48,510 nucleotides of DNA from Anaerolinea sp. (GTDB taxonomy: Bacteria; Chloroflexota; Dehalococcoidia; Tepidiformales; Tepidiformaceae): assembly GCA_013822275.1 (NCBI GenBank), contig PNKC01000019.1:1-48510 (forward strand), read 5' to 3'. The position numbers and the translations under genes are program-made. Shown here one piece after another: positions 24,208 to 33,929 of the stretch; within the stretch, counting starts at the first letter, position 1; each line of letters opens with the position of its first letter. The notes under the pieces are model-generated. The model was not told the origin of the DNA. It saw nothing but the letters and a program-made list of their open reading frames with translations, and searched no databases.

Positions 24208-25043
24208 CGCGCGTCTCCTTCTGCGGGCCGCTCGCCCATGCCCCGGTCAATGGCGTTTCGCAACAACTGTCCGTAGGCGCCGGTTTCCCACGTCTGGCGG
24301 AGCAGCAGTGGTGTCTTCCCTTCCGGGTCCACGCTGGTGTCAACGAAGGGCTGCGAGTTCGTGCTCGGCGAATGGCAGTGCCCGAGCGTGGTGTAGAACA
24401 CGCCGCCGTCGCCCACGGGCTTTTCGAAGGCGATGACGCGGGTCTTTCCATCAGGCAGCAGCGCCGTGTCCTCTTCGTAGTTGAACCCGAACTTCTGCGG
24501 CAGGGGGTCCGGACCCAGTTCGGAGGTAAGCAGGATCCTGCTCTTTTCTGGTTCCAACACCTGCACCATGTACGGCTCGTCGATCACTTCAAACGATGCC
24601 GGAAGACCCTTCGTGAGCGGGTTGGACGCGTCCGCCACGTCCACGCGGAAGCGGCGCACGGGTGGGTGGCTGATAAAGAACCCGCCGAGCGTGTCGTGGT
24701 GGCTCATCTTCACCATCCGCCGCGAGCGCGACCCTTCGATCCGCACAGCCTTGCCGCCACTCGACCCATGCAGGGCCAGCCATCGCCCACCGGAGGCCAT
24801 CCATTCGTGGACCATCTCGCTCTGGCGGTCGTCAAGCACTGGGCCGGCCGTGTAGGTGATCATCAGCCGGCTGATTGGCAGCCACGTTTCGAGGTCCCTG
24901 TAGTCGTTCGCCACGCTGCAGTGGATGTCCTTCTCCTCGAGGATCTCCAGGATGCGGATGCGGGCGTAGTCGTGGTCGTGGCCATTCGCCGCTCCCGGCG
25001 GGAAGCCCCCCGCGAGAAGATGGGCCCGGAACGGACGTGCCAT
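24204..25043 (-). CDS. ThuA-like (trehalose utilisation) domain protein
   Basis: 279-residue ThuA-like protein of the class I glutamine-amidotransferase fold. The diagnostic segment is GGRWLALHGSSGG, followed by DEPYMVQ and a C-terminal PVGDGGVFYTTLGHCH. ThuA-type proteins convert trehalose or related disaccharides to the 3-keto form together with ThuB, but many members are unassigned and no sugar genes are adjacent. AGGAGG lies five bases before the ATG. First gene of a two-gene operon with the VOC protein. Confidence 0.8.
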   Translation of the reverse strand: MARPFRAHLLAGGFPPGAANGHDHDYARIRILEILEEKDIHCSVANDYRDLETWLPISRLMITYTAGPVLDDRQSEMVHEWMASGGRWLALHGSSGGKAVRIEGSRSRRMVKMSHHDTLGGFFISHPPVRRFRVDVADASNPLTKGLPASFEVIDEPYMVQVLEPEKSRILLTSELGPDPLPQKFGFNYEEDTALLPDGKTRVIAFEKPVGDGGVFYTTLGHCHSPSTNSQPFVDTSVDPEGKTPLLLRQTWETGAYGQLLRNAIDRGMGERPAEGDAR

Positions 25044-25118
25044 GGTTGCCTCCTGGGAAGAACGAATCCCGTGCCGCCGAAGCTTACATCCATCGGCCGC
25101 GCCTCAACAGCGTCCCCG

Positions 25119-25153
25119 GACAATCGACAATCGACAATCGACAATCGACAATT
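25119..25153. repeat. heptamer array GACAATC x5
   Basis: Five head-to-tail 7-bp units, GACAATC, the last ending in T, in the gap immediately upstream of the FmdB-type gene. It ends 5 bp before that ATG, leaving no room for a normal ribosome-binding site. Confidence 0.9.
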
Positions 25154-25158
25154 CGCCC

Positions 25159-25506
25159 ATGCCCATCTACGAATTCCGCTGCGCCGATTGCGGCAAGGTT
25201 ACGAACCACTTCACCCGCAAGATTGATACCGAACTCACCGTCGCCTGCGAACACTGCGAGAGCGCGAGGACATCCCGAATGATGTCCAGGTTCGGCCGCT
25301 CCTACACCCGGGCCGACATCATCGAGCGGTACGGTGACCCGGCGGAGATGGGCGGCGGGCCCGATGCTTACCGCGACCCCCGCCAGATCGGCTCATGGGT
25401 CGAGAAGAAGTTCGACGAATATGGCATGGACCTGCCCGAAGGCGCGCGAGAGATGATCGACGCGGCCCGTGAGGGCGAGCTGCCGGACGCCGTCAAAGAC
25501 CTCTAA
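25159..25506 (+). CDS. FmdB-type zinc-ribbon protein
   Basis: 115 residues. The N-terminal zinc ribbon MPIYEFRCADCGKV has two Cys and a second pair in CEHCES, the FmdB/CxxC_CXXC_SSSS family layout. The rest is acidic and helical (DEYGMDLPEGAREMIDAARE). Function is unknown; the family was named for a regulator of formamidase, with little support. ATG 25159 follows the heptamer array without a Shine-Dalgarno site. Confidence 0.85.
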   Translation: MPIYEFRCADCGKVTNHFTRKIDTELTVACEHCESARTSRMMSRFGRSYTRADIIERYGDPAEMGGGPDAYRDPRQIGSWVEKKFDEYGMDLPEGAREMIDAAREGELPDAVKDL

Positions 25507-25514
25507 CGGTTTTA

Positions 25515-25542
25515 GATTTTGGATTGCGGATTTTGGATTCGG
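25515..25542. repeat. heptamer array GATTTTG-type, 4 units
   Basis: GATTTTG, GATTGCG, GATTTTG, GATTCGG in tandem, 9 bp after the FmdB-type stop codon. It forms the left edge of the S23 cassette. Confidence 0.85.
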
Positions 25543-25552
25543 CATCCTCGGC

Positions 25553-25607
25553 GATGACGTAACATCCAGCGTCGTGGACGAAATCGAGTTCAAGCGCCGC
25601 ACGCGGG
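25553..25607 (+). pseudogene. truncated copy of the S23 gene 5' end
   Basis: This 55-bp stretch is a close copy of 25652-25707: the same GTAACATCC promoter segment and the first 11 codons (VDEIEFKRRTR against MDELEFKRRTR). It then stops and is followed by another heptamer array. It is a remnant of an earlier copy or a partial duplication of the cassette. Confidence 0.75.
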
Positions 25608-25614
25608 CCCCGGC

Positions 25615-25649
25615 GATTTTGGATTTTGGATTGGGGATTTTGGATTGGC
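25615..25649. repeat. heptamer array GATTTTG-type, 5 units
   Basis: GATTTTG, GATTTTG, GATTGGG, GATTTTG, GATTGGC in tandem. It lies between the truncated and the complete copy of the S23 gene start, in the same orientation as the array at 25515. Confidence 0.85.
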
Positions 25650-25673
25650 GCGATGGCGTAACATCCATCGGTC

Positions 25674-26045
25674 ATGGATGAGCTGGAGTTCAAGCGTCGC
25701 ACGCGGGATCTCGGGTACCGGGTAATCGAGTTGATTCGCGGGATGCCGCGCGACTTCGCCGGCGACATTATCGCGCGTCAACTGATTCGTTCCGCCACGT
25801 CCGTGGGCGCCAACTACCGCGCGGCGTGTCGCGGCAAGTCGCCCGCCGATGTCATAGCGAAGCTCGGGATAGTCGAGGAGGAAGCCGACGAAACGATGTA
25901 CTGGCTCGAGATGCTCCGGGACGCTGGCCTCGTCTCCTCGAATCTCGTAGAACCCATCCTGCGCGAGGCAAACGAAGTCGTCGCCATGTCTGTCGCCTCC
26001 ATCCGCACGCTCCGCCGCAACATCAATCCAAAATCCAAAATCTAA
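25674..26045 (+). CDS. four-helix-bundle protein, S23/IVP family
   Basis: 123-residue four-helix bundle of the 23S rRNA intervening-sequence protein family. Diagnostic segments: FKRRTRDLGYRVIELIRGMP, then QLIRSATSVGANYRAAC and EEADETMYWLEML. The biochemical role is unknown; related Avd proteins help diversity-generating reverse transcriptases, but none is here. A TAACAT element lies 9 nt before the ATG. The last codons (NPKSKI) and the TAA stop are encoded by the downstream heptamer array. Flanking arrays and the partial upstream copy suggest a mobile or repeatedly duplicated cassette. Confidence 0.85.
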   Translation: MDELEFKRRTRDLGYRVIELIRGMPRDFAGDIIARQLIRSATSVGANYRAACRGKSPADVIAKLGIVEEEADETMYWLEMLRDAGLVSSNLVEPILREANEVVAMSVASIRTLRRNINPKSKI

Positions 26046-26056
26046 AATCCAAAATG
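26022..26056. repeat. heptamer array CAAAATC-type, 5 units, inverted relative to the upstream arrays
   Basis: ATCAATC, CAAAATC, CAAAATC, TAAAATC, CAAAATG in tandem. It is the reverse complement type of the GATTTTG arrays, so the S23 gene is bracketed by inverted repeats. The fourth unit provides the S23 stop codon, and the fifth ends in the ATG of the next gene. Confidence 0.88.
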
Positions 26057-26668
26057 CCAGACACCTCCCCCCTCGACACCATCATTCCCCGCATCATCGA
26101 CCACTTCGCGGAGAAGAACGCGGCCCGCGAACGCGCCCTGGCCGCCAGCCGGACGCTTATCCGGATGAGCGCAAACAGCATCCGCGCGGTCCATCGCGGC
26201 GAGCTCGAAAAGGCCCGAGCCATGCTGGACGAGGCGAAGGCCGTCCGTGACGAGGCGGTGGCCGCCCTCGCTGCCCACGGCGACATCTACCACGCCGGCT
26301 TCCTCCACGACGCCCAGAAGGAGTACGCCGAGGCGCGCACCACGCTGGCGCTTCTCTCCGGTGGGGCTATCCCCTCGCCGGAGGAACTCGGCGTGGAGTA
26401 TGCGGCCTACCTCAACGGCATCGCCGAAGCGGTCGGTGAAATGCGCCGCATGATCCTCGACCGCCTGCGGGCAGGCGTTTACGAAGGATCGGAAGAGCTC
26501 CTGCAGGCGATGGACGATATCTACTCCGTCCTCATCACCATCGATTTCCCCGACGCCATGACCGGTGGGCTCCGCCGCACGACCGACCAGACGCGTGGGA
26601 TCCTCGAAAAGACTCGCGGGGACCTGACGATGGCCATCGTCCAACGGCGTGCCCCGAAAGGGCCGTAA
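26054..26668 (+). CDS. translin family protein
   Basis: 204-residue all-helical protein of the translin family (predicted RNA-binding). The core LHDAQKEYAEARTTLALL, then YAAYLNGIAEAVGEMRRMIL and ELLQAMDDIYSVLITIDFP matches archaeal and bacterial members. Eukaryotic translin with TRAX forms an RNase; the acidic EYAEA and GEMRR positions match the region carrying catalytic residues in TRAX, but activity here is untested. The ATG lies in the last heptamer unit, and the sequence upstream is repeat without ribosome-binding site. Confidence 0.75.
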   Translation: MPDTSPLDTIIPRIIDHFAEKNAARERALAASRTLIRMSANSIRAVHRGELEKARAMLDEAKAVRDEAVAALAAHGDIYHAGFLHDAQKEYAEARTTLALLSGGAIPSPEELGVEYAAYLNGIAEAVGEMRRMILDRLRAGVYEGSEELLQAMDDIYSVLITIDFPDAMTGGLRRTTDQTRGILEKTRGDLTMAIVQRRAPKGP

Positions 26669-26760
26669 GGCCCTGCTCGCCGGGACCCAGGCGAGCAGCG
26701 CTCACCCTCCCGGGTCTCGTAGAATACGCAGCCTGACGATTGTCCGCGGAGGTTGGCGCG

Positions 26761-27642
26761 ATGAGGATTTTGATGCGGCTTGCGGGTTTGGCTCTGGCAG
26801 CGGCAGCCACGGCGGCGATCGTTGCCAGCGTTGGTTCCGGCAGCGAATCCGTCGAAGCGTCCGGCCCGGGCGGGTACGAATCCGTCCGAGTCGAGCAGGA
26901 GTCAACCCGCATCTCGTACGTGGTCTTTCAGGCGGTGGACCGGGATGGCTTCTGCGACGCTGCCGCGTTCGGCGCCGTGAGCCTGCACCCCGTCCTCACG
27001 GACGCCCCGAGCGACACGATGATCAACGGCACAACCGGCCTTCCGAACCCTCGCGCCACGCTCGACGTTTACATTGATGCGGGCGAAGGTGTCATCATCG
27101 AAACCAATGCGGGTCCGGTCGCGGGAGCGCGGGCGGTTACCGGACTGAAGACCTTCTCCACGTACACCAACGCGAAGTCGGCCTCGCCAATCAGGTCCTT
27201 CCCGCCGCTTAAGGAAGGCGCAATCGACGAATGCCAGGCCTGGGTGAAGATCGTTTCCTCGCTTGGCGGGCCGACGAACGTGCTGCTCATCTTCCACGAC
27301 GACACGGGGGACATTGGCTTCGACCGCCTCGTGAACGGACCGCGAACCACCGGCTTGACCCTCGCGCCGGGCTGGAGCCTCGTCAGTTGGGCAGGCCCGG
27401 ATGACGTTGCCGTCGTGGATGCCCTTGCCGGGACGGGCGCCGCTTCTGGCGGGACGAACGTCGCGCCGGGCGTCAGCGCGGTGTACGCGTGGGACAGTGC
27501 CGCGGGGACATGGCTCGCCCACTTTCCCGGAGCCGCCAACGTGCCCGGCGCGAACACCCTTTCCAAGCTCGAAGCAGGTCGGCCGTACTGGTTCGCGCTC
27601 TCTGGCTCAACACCGCTCCACTGGACGTTGCCGGTGGAGTAG
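26761..27642 (+). CDS. exported protein of unknown function
   Basis: 293 residues. A signal peptide covers about 1-32 (MRILMRLAGLALAAAATAAI). The mature part has no domain I can name. The C-terminal section GWSLVSWAGPDD, then AVYAWDSAAGTWLAHFPG and LEAGRPYWF resembles a module repeated in surface proteins of Chloroflexota. GGAGG precedes the ATG by 8 nt. A TAGAAT -10 element lies at about 26720. Two Cys in the middle could form a disulphide. Confidence 0.65.
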   Translation: MRILMRLAGLALAAAATAAIVASVGSGSESVEASGPGGYESVRVEQESTRISYVVFQAVDRDGFCDAAAFGAVSLHPVLTDAPSDTMINGTTGLPNPRATLDVYIDAGEGVIIETNAGPVAGARAVTGLKTFSTYTNAKSASPIRSFPPLKEGAIDECQAWVKIVSSLGGPTNVLLIFHDDTGDIGFDRLVNGPRTTGLTLAPGWSLVSWAGPDDVAVVDALAGTGAASGGTNVAPGVSAVYAWDSAAGTWLAHFPGAANVPGANTLSKLEAGRPYWFALSGSTPLHWTLPVE

Positions 27643-27687
27643 GCCGCCCCTCGCCTCCCGGTCCTCTGTTGCCTGGCGAGTTCATCG

Positions 27688-28263
27688 CTAGGCCGCCAGG
27701 GCCCGCGCGATCCGCCGGTCCGGCACTACCCAGATAATCGCGACGAGGACGTACACGGCCATGGCCGCCCAGGCGCCAACAAAAGCCACCGGAAGGGCGA
27801 CCGCGTACAACCCCACCGATAGCCGCCCCTTGCTGTCCCCGCCAATCGCAGTTGCCAGCGGCGAATCCCCTCCGTGAAGCGCGATGAGACTCCGGCTCAA
27901 TGCGTAGTAAGCAATGCTCGCCATCAACAGCACGAGGCCGTACGTCGCCGTCGGCGCGGCGGCAAAGTCGCTCTGGCCCATCCATGCGGTCGTGAAGGGC
28001 ACGAGCGAAAGCCAGAAGAGGAGATGGAGATTCGCCCACAGCGCCCGTCCGTCGACCTGACGAGTGGCCTGCAGCATGTGGTGGTGGTTGTTCCAGTAGA
28101 TCCCAACGTAGGCGAAGCTCAGGACGTAGCTCAGGAAGACCGGCGCCAGAGGCCGCAGCGCGGAGAGGCCGTCCCCCGCCGGGACGTGCAGTTCCAGCAC
28201 CATGATCGTGATGATGATGGCAAGCACGCCATCGCTGAACGCTTCCAGGCGGCCCTTGCTCAT
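27688..28263 (-). CDS. TMEM175/DUF1211-type potassium channel
   Basis: 191 residues with six predicted membrane helices. The signature RLEAFSDGVLAIIITIMVLEL lies at the N-terminus (FSDGV/A motif of the pore-lining first helix), and NNHHHMLQ follows in the third region. Bacterial TMEM175 proteins are tetrameric K+ leak channels without a classical selectivity filter. A TACGCT -10 element sits 7 nt before the ATG. No operon partner. Confidence 0.87.
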   Translation of the reverse strand: MSKGRLEAFSDGVLAIIITIMVLELHVPAGDGLSALRPLAPVFLSYVLSFAYVGIYWNNHHHMLQATRQVDGRALWANLHLLFWLSLVPFTTAWMGQSDFAAAPTATYGLVLLMASIAYYALSRSLIALHGGDSPLATAIGGDSKGRLSVGLYAVALPVAFVGAWAAMAVYVLVAIIWVVPDRRIARALAA

Positions 28264-28270
28264 GGATCAA

Positions 28271-28276
28271 AGCGTA
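28271..28276 (-). promoter_or_regulatory. -10 element of the TMEM175 gene (leaderless)
   Basis: TACGCT on the minus strand, 7 nt before the ATG at 28263. Confidence 0.55.
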
Positions 28277-28305
28277 GCTGGCACGCCCGCGCGCTGCACA
28301 GCGTC

Positions 28306-29313
28306 TCACACTGGCGGTAGCGCGCGTGCAATCACCGCCCGAGTGAACTGCATCGTGTCCAACGTCCCGCCCAGGTCCCCCGTCTTCTCGCCGCTGGCGA
28401 TGCAGTCGTGGACGGCGTCCACCAACCGGCGGCCCAGGTCGCGGTGTCCGCAGTAATCCAGCAGGTAGCCGAACGCCTCGATCGCCCCGGATGGATTCGC
28501 GATCCCCTTCCCGGCGATGTCCGGCGCCGTCCCTCCCGCCGGGTCGAAGATACCGACGCAGGGCTGGTGACTCGGCGTGAACGCATACGACGCGCTTGCC
28601 CCGAGCCCAATGGAGCCGATCAGCCCGTACACGGCGTCGCTCAGGAAGTCGCCGTACTCGTTTGGCGTCACGATCACGTCGAAGCGCTCCGGATGGATGA
28701 TCAGCTTCGCAAGGAGCGAGTCGAAGAGTTCCTTATGGTGCTCGGTATTGCGGTACTCCTTCGCCACCTCGTCCACGATCTCTTCGAAGAGGCCGTCCGC
28801 CGCCCGCTGAATCGTGTATTTGCTCGTCGAAACCACGCTGTGCCGCTGCCGCTCAGCCAGGCGGAAGGCGAAGTGGGCCGCGTGCTCCACGGGCGTCCGC
28901 TCCATAACCCGGATGCTGACCGCCGAGTGATAGCCAAGGCGCTTGCCGGCGTCTTCATACGTGCCTCCGGTGGCCACGCGGACGACATGCAGGTCGATCT
29001 GTCCGGTGTAGTTGCTGCTCACCCCCGGGTACGTGCGGCAAGGACGGTGGATGACCGCCAGGCCCAATGCGTCCCTGAGGACCTGGTTGGGACTCACCGT
29101 CTGCGTGACAGTCGGGTACTTCATCGCCACACCCAGGGCGCGCGTCAGTTCGACCCCTTCCTCCCCGGCCGCGGGGGAAGCCTCCCGCCGTTCGACGCTC
29201 CAATCCACCGGGCGGAACGAGACCGGCGAGCCGAGCGCCTCGTTCAGCGCATGGATCGCGTCCCGCAACTCGCCCGCGATGCCGTCGCCGTTCAACTCCG
29301 CCACGTCACGCAA
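28306..29313 (-). CDS. isocitrate/isopropylmalate dehydrogenase family protein
   Basis: 335 residues. It is a beta-decarboxylating dehydrogenase: NGDGIAGELR at the N-terminus, YTGQIDLHVVR-type substrate loop, the Lys/Tyr region STSKYTIQRA, the metal Asp motif NEYGDFLSDAVYGLIGSIGLG, and the nucleotide loop PAGGTAPDIAGKGIANPSG. The usual NPTA after the loop is NPSG. The sequence is divergent from LeuB and Icd, so the substrate (isocitrate, isopropylmalate, homoisocitrate or tartrate) is open. TTG 29313 with AAGGAAGG upstream is the best start. No leucine or lysine pathway gene is adjacent. Confidence 0.8.
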   Translation of the reverse strand: MRDVAELNGDGIAGELRDAIHALNEALGSPVSFRPVDWSVERREASPAAGEEGVELTRALGVAMKYPTVTQTVSPNQVLRDALGLAVIHRPCRTYPGVSSNYTGQIDLHVVRVATGGTYEDAGKRLGYHSAVSIRVMERTPVEHAAHFAFRLAERQRHSVVSTSKYTIQRAADGLFEEIVDEVAKEYRNTEHHKELFDSLLAKLIIHPERFDVIVTPNEYGDFLSDAVYGLIGSIGLGASASYAFTPSHQPCVGIFDPAGGTAPDIAGKGIANPSGAIEAFGYLLDYCGHRDLGRRLVDAVHDCIASGEKTGDLGGTLDTMQFTRAVIARALPPV

Positions 29314-29356
29314 TGTTCTGCCTTCCTTTGAGGCGGAAGCCTCCGCCTGTACCGTC

Positions 29357-29391
29357 CCTAATCCTCAGTCGCCAATCATCAATCGGCAATC
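29357..29391. repeat. degenerate heptamer array, NNNAATC-type, 5 units
   Basis: CCTAATC, CTCAGTC, GCCAATC, ATCAATC, GGCAATC follow each other with strict 7-bp period in the gap before hppA. It is a weaker relative of the arrays at 25119 and 26022. Confidence 0.6.
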
Positions 29392-29531
29392 CGTCGCGGT
29401 TTGTGGCTCCTAGTCGAACCCCCTGCTAGACTCCGGCACGCTTCGGCGCGTCTCAGGGGCGGCCGTCGGTTCCGTGTGCCCAAACGGGGAGGCTCACGGC
29501 CCAAGATTTTTTCCGTGGAGGGGGAGGTTCC

Positions 29532-31982
<2,451 letters not shown>

Positions 31983-32004
31983 GCGTCCAGATCGAGGAGT
32001 CAGG

Positions 32005-32034
32005 CGAAGGCCGTGGAGCAATCCACGGCCTTCG
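32005..32034 (+). terminator. terminator after hppA
   Basis: Perfect 13-bp stem CGAAGGCCGTGGA with a GCAA tetraloop, followed by TGTTTG. Confidence 0.85.
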
Positions 32035-32069
32035 TGTTTGGAAGGCTTGAGAGCCCCGCCCGAAAAGGC

Positions 32070-32075
32070 TATTCT
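32070..32075 (+). promoter_or_regulatory. -10 element of the Phd-VapC module (leaderless)
   Basis: TATTCT, 6 nt before the ATG at 32082. It decides that start over the longer open frame. Confidence 0.6.
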
Positions 32076-32081
32076 AGCCAC

Positions 32082-32378
32082 ATGAAGCGCGCATCGATTA
32101 CAGAAGTCAAGAATGGCCTGAGCGCCCTGCTCGACCAGGTGAAGGCGGGCGAGACCGTGATTATCACGGACCGCGGTATCCCCGTCGCCCGCATCGTGCC
32201 GGACTCGGGTATGGACGATGAAGACGACGGGCGAGTCGCCCGGCTGCTCCGAGACGGCGTCGCCACTACTCAAGGTGGCCCGCCACCAGTGGGCCTTATC
32301 CTCAGTCCGTTCCCGCCGGGATCGAAGCCTGCCGGCGTCCTCGATGCCCTTCTGGAAGAGCGAGAGAGCGGATGGTGA
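32082..32378 (+). CDS. Phd/YefM-type antitoxin of a VapC module
   Basis: 98 residues. N-terminal Phd fold: ASITEVKNGLSALLDQVKAG, then TVIITDRGIPVARIVP. An acidic middle (MDDEDDGR) and a C-terminal LDALLEERES tail would contact the toxin. Its stop overlaps the start of the PIN toxin gene. It should repress its own promoter, which directly precedes the ATG. Confidence 0.9.
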   Translation: MKRASITEVKNGLSALLDQVKAGETVIITDRGIPVARIVPDSGMDDEDDGRVARLLRDGVATTQGGPPPVGLILSPFPPGSKPAGVLDALLEERESGW

Positions 32379-32806
32379 GATTCTGGGACGCCTCCGCGGT
32401 GGTCCCGCTGCTCGTTGAGGAGGCCGCCACATCCGCCATGCGCGCAAAGTACGCCGAGGATGTCGAACTGGCGGCGTGGTGGGGGACCGTCGTGGAATGC
32501 GTCTCCGCGATAGCCCGCCGCCATCGCGCGGGTGCTCTCGCGCCGGACCTGGCAGCGGATGCTCTCAAGCGTCTCCGGGAGTTGGCCAGATCGTGGACGG
32601 AGATGGCGCCAAGTGAAGCGATTCGCGAATCAGCCCAGAGGATAGTCGGGTCCCATGATCTTCGCGCCGCCGACGCGCTCCAACTGGCCGCCGCATTGGC
32701 GGCTGCCGAAGGCCGCCCGCCATCCCTGTCCTTCGTCTCGCTTGACCGCCGGCTCAACGAAGCGGCCCGGCGCGAGGGCTTCCGCGTCGTCGAACTCGGG
32801 ACGTGA
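32372..32806 (+). CDS. VapC-type PIN domain toxin
   Basis: 144-residue PIN ribonuclease, apparently intact. The acidic site is Asp6 (FWDASAVVPLL), Glu near 42 (TVVECVSAI), Asp in RAADALQLAAALAA and Asp in FVSLDRRLNEAA. Such toxins cut tRNA or rRNA when the antitoxin is degraded. ATG 32372 overlaps the antitoxin gene by seven bases; GTG 32375, with a four-base overlap, is equally possible. Unlike the PIN gene near 7400, the frame is unbroken. Confidence 0.9.
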   Translation: MVRFWDASAVVPLLVEEAATSAMRAKYAEDVELAAWWGTVVECVSAIARRHRAGALAPDLAADALKRLRELARSWTEMAPSEAIRESAQRIVGSHDLRAADALQLAAALAAAEGRPPSLSFVSLDRRLNEAARREGFRVVELGT

Positions 32807-33065
32807 CCGCGAACGTGGCCGCAAGACCTCTTGTAATCGTTTCTGCCTTTACGCTAGTCTCGTTCAAACGATGTTGAAGCTCACGGCCTCCGTGGTCCTT
32901 ACCAGCGCTGCGCTCGCCACCCCCGGTGTGAGCAGTGGTGGCAACGCGCGAGGGGTTCGATGGGCCGCTTCTTCGTAATTCGCAACCGCACCGGCGAATC
33001 GCAGCGAGGCCCATCCAAACCGATGGGCCTTCTTATTTCTCCGGCTGGTAAGGAGGAAGAGCACC
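32807..33065 (+). promoter_or_regulatory. leader of the GNAT gene with competing hairpins
   Basis: A candidate -10 element TAGTCT (32855-32860) is followed by a short frame from ATG 32871 (36 codons, ending about 32978). GATGGGCC at 32959-32966 and again at 33022-33029 can each pair with GGCCCATC at 33008-33015. The second pairing makes a 9-bp terminator-like stem (33007-33030) followed by TCTTATTT. The first would prevent it. AAGGAGGAAG then precedes the ATG at 33066. This is the layout of an attenuator; the signal is unknown. Confidence 0.45.
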
Positions 33066-33611
33066 ATGGAATCACCCTTCGAAGGCCGCCTCGTACGCCT
33101 GCGCACGCGTGAACCCGAAGACGAGCCCCTGCTTTATCAGTGGTTCAACGACCCGGAGGTAACCGAGCACCTCAGCTTGCGGTATCCGTTGTCCCACGCA
33201 CAGGAGAAGCAGTTCATCGAGAGCGCTTCGAGCATTGGCTACAACTACGCGTCATTCGGCGTGGAAACGATTGCAGAGGGCCGGTTGATCGGCGGCGTGG
33301 GCCTGGAACACGTCTCGCCCGAAAACCGTAGCGCCGTCCTTGGGATCGCGATTGGGGACAAGGCCTTCTGGAACGGCGGCTACGGGACGGATGCCATGCG
33401 CGTACTCAGCCGCTTCGGCTTCGCGATGATGAACCTGCACCGCATCGAACTCGAGGTATATGCCGATAACGAACGGGCCATTCACGTGTACGAAAAGGTT
33501 GGCTTCCAGCTCGAAGGGACTCGCAGGGAGGCGGTCTTCAAGTTCGGCCGCTACCAAGACGTCCTCATCATGGGCCTGCTGGAAGGCGAGCTTCGGTGGG
33601 AGGCGCGGTGA
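33066..33611 (+). CDS. GNAT family N-acetyltransferase, RimJ/RimL type
   Basis: 181 residues. The acetyl-CoA fold is visible: RLRTREPEDEPLLYQWFNDPEV at the start, GIAIGDKAFWNGGYGTDAMRVL as the pyrophosphate loop (G-x-G-x-A form), and LEVYADNERAIHVYEKVGF as the last strand-helix. It acetylates an amine: a ribosomal protein N-terminus, an aminoglycoside-like compound or a small metabolite. Substrate not predictable. The long structured leader is unusual for this family. Confidence 0.88.
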   Translation: MESPFEGRLVRLRTREPEDEPLLYQWFNDPEVTEHLSLRYPLSHAQEKQFIESASSIGYNYASFGVETIAEGRLIGGVGLEHVSPENRSAVLGIAIGDKAFWNGGYGTDAMRVLSRFGFAMMNLHRIELEVYADNERAIHVYEKVGFQLEGTRREAVFKFGRYQDVLIMGLLEGELRWEAR

Positions 33612-33613
33612 AA

Positions 33614-33646
33614 CGGCCGCCCGCCCGGCCTGATCCAGCGGCCGTC
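33614..33646 (+). terminator. possible terminator after the GNAT gene
   Basis: 8-bp stem ACGGCCGC/GCGGCCGT with a 17-nt loop, right after the stop; only a weak T-rich tail follows. Confidence 0.4.
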
Positions 33647-33733
33647 TGTCAGATTGATTGGCCATAACCCTGATTACGTCCGGTTCTTATGCTAACTGAC
33701 CGGTAAATTTGTGACGAAAAGCGCAATCAAGGG

Positions 33734-33762
33734 TTGACACCCTTGCCACGCGTTGTTAGCGT
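33734..33762 (+). promoter_or_regulatory. sigma-70-type promoter of the riboswitch transcript
   Basis: TTGACA (33734-33739), a 17-bp spacer, and TAGCGT (33757-33762). Transcription should begin near 33769, about 20-30 nt before the aptamer. Confidence 0.7.
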
Positions 33763-33789
33763 CAGGGTGTGGGCAAGCGATTGCCCGCG

Positions 33790-33925
33790 CACGCGCTCGG
33801 TTAACATGTGCACCACTGCCTAGTGCGCCATCGGCGCAGCGGGGGAACCACTTCTGGGGTGAATTCAGCCTCCTGGCTGATAGGGCTTCCTTCGGCCCGA
33901 ACCCGTCAGCTAACCCCGCCGGCAG
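33790..33925 (+). ncRNA. cyclic di-AMP riboswitch (ydaO/yuaA class)
   Basis: The conserved blocks of the ydaO/yuaA aptamer appear in order: GCGCTCGGTTAAC (5' side), GCGGGGGAACC (33839-33849), TGGGGTGAAT (33855-33864), a variable hairpin TCAGCC/GGCTGA, TAGGG (33881-33885), then CCGAACCCGTCAGCTAACC (33897-33915). These match the consensus class that binds two cyclic di-AMP molecules and usually switches genes off at high ligand. A terminator follows at 33930. The controlled gene is the small zinc-ribbon gene at 34014. Ends are approximate. Confidence 0.92.
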
Positions 33926-33929
33926 CAGG

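Noticed and set aside
25119-26056. CRISPR array or diversity-generating retroelement
   Set aside because: The repeats are 7 bp with no spacers, and no reverse transcriptase or template repeat is present, although S23 proteins resemble Avd.
32932-32960. T-box-like GGTGGCAACGCG upstream of the GNAT gene
   Set aside because: The block resembles the T-box bulge, but the terminator is about 60 nt downstream rather than overlapping, no specifier stem was recognised, and the gene is not an amino-acid gene. Kept only as part of a generic attenuator.
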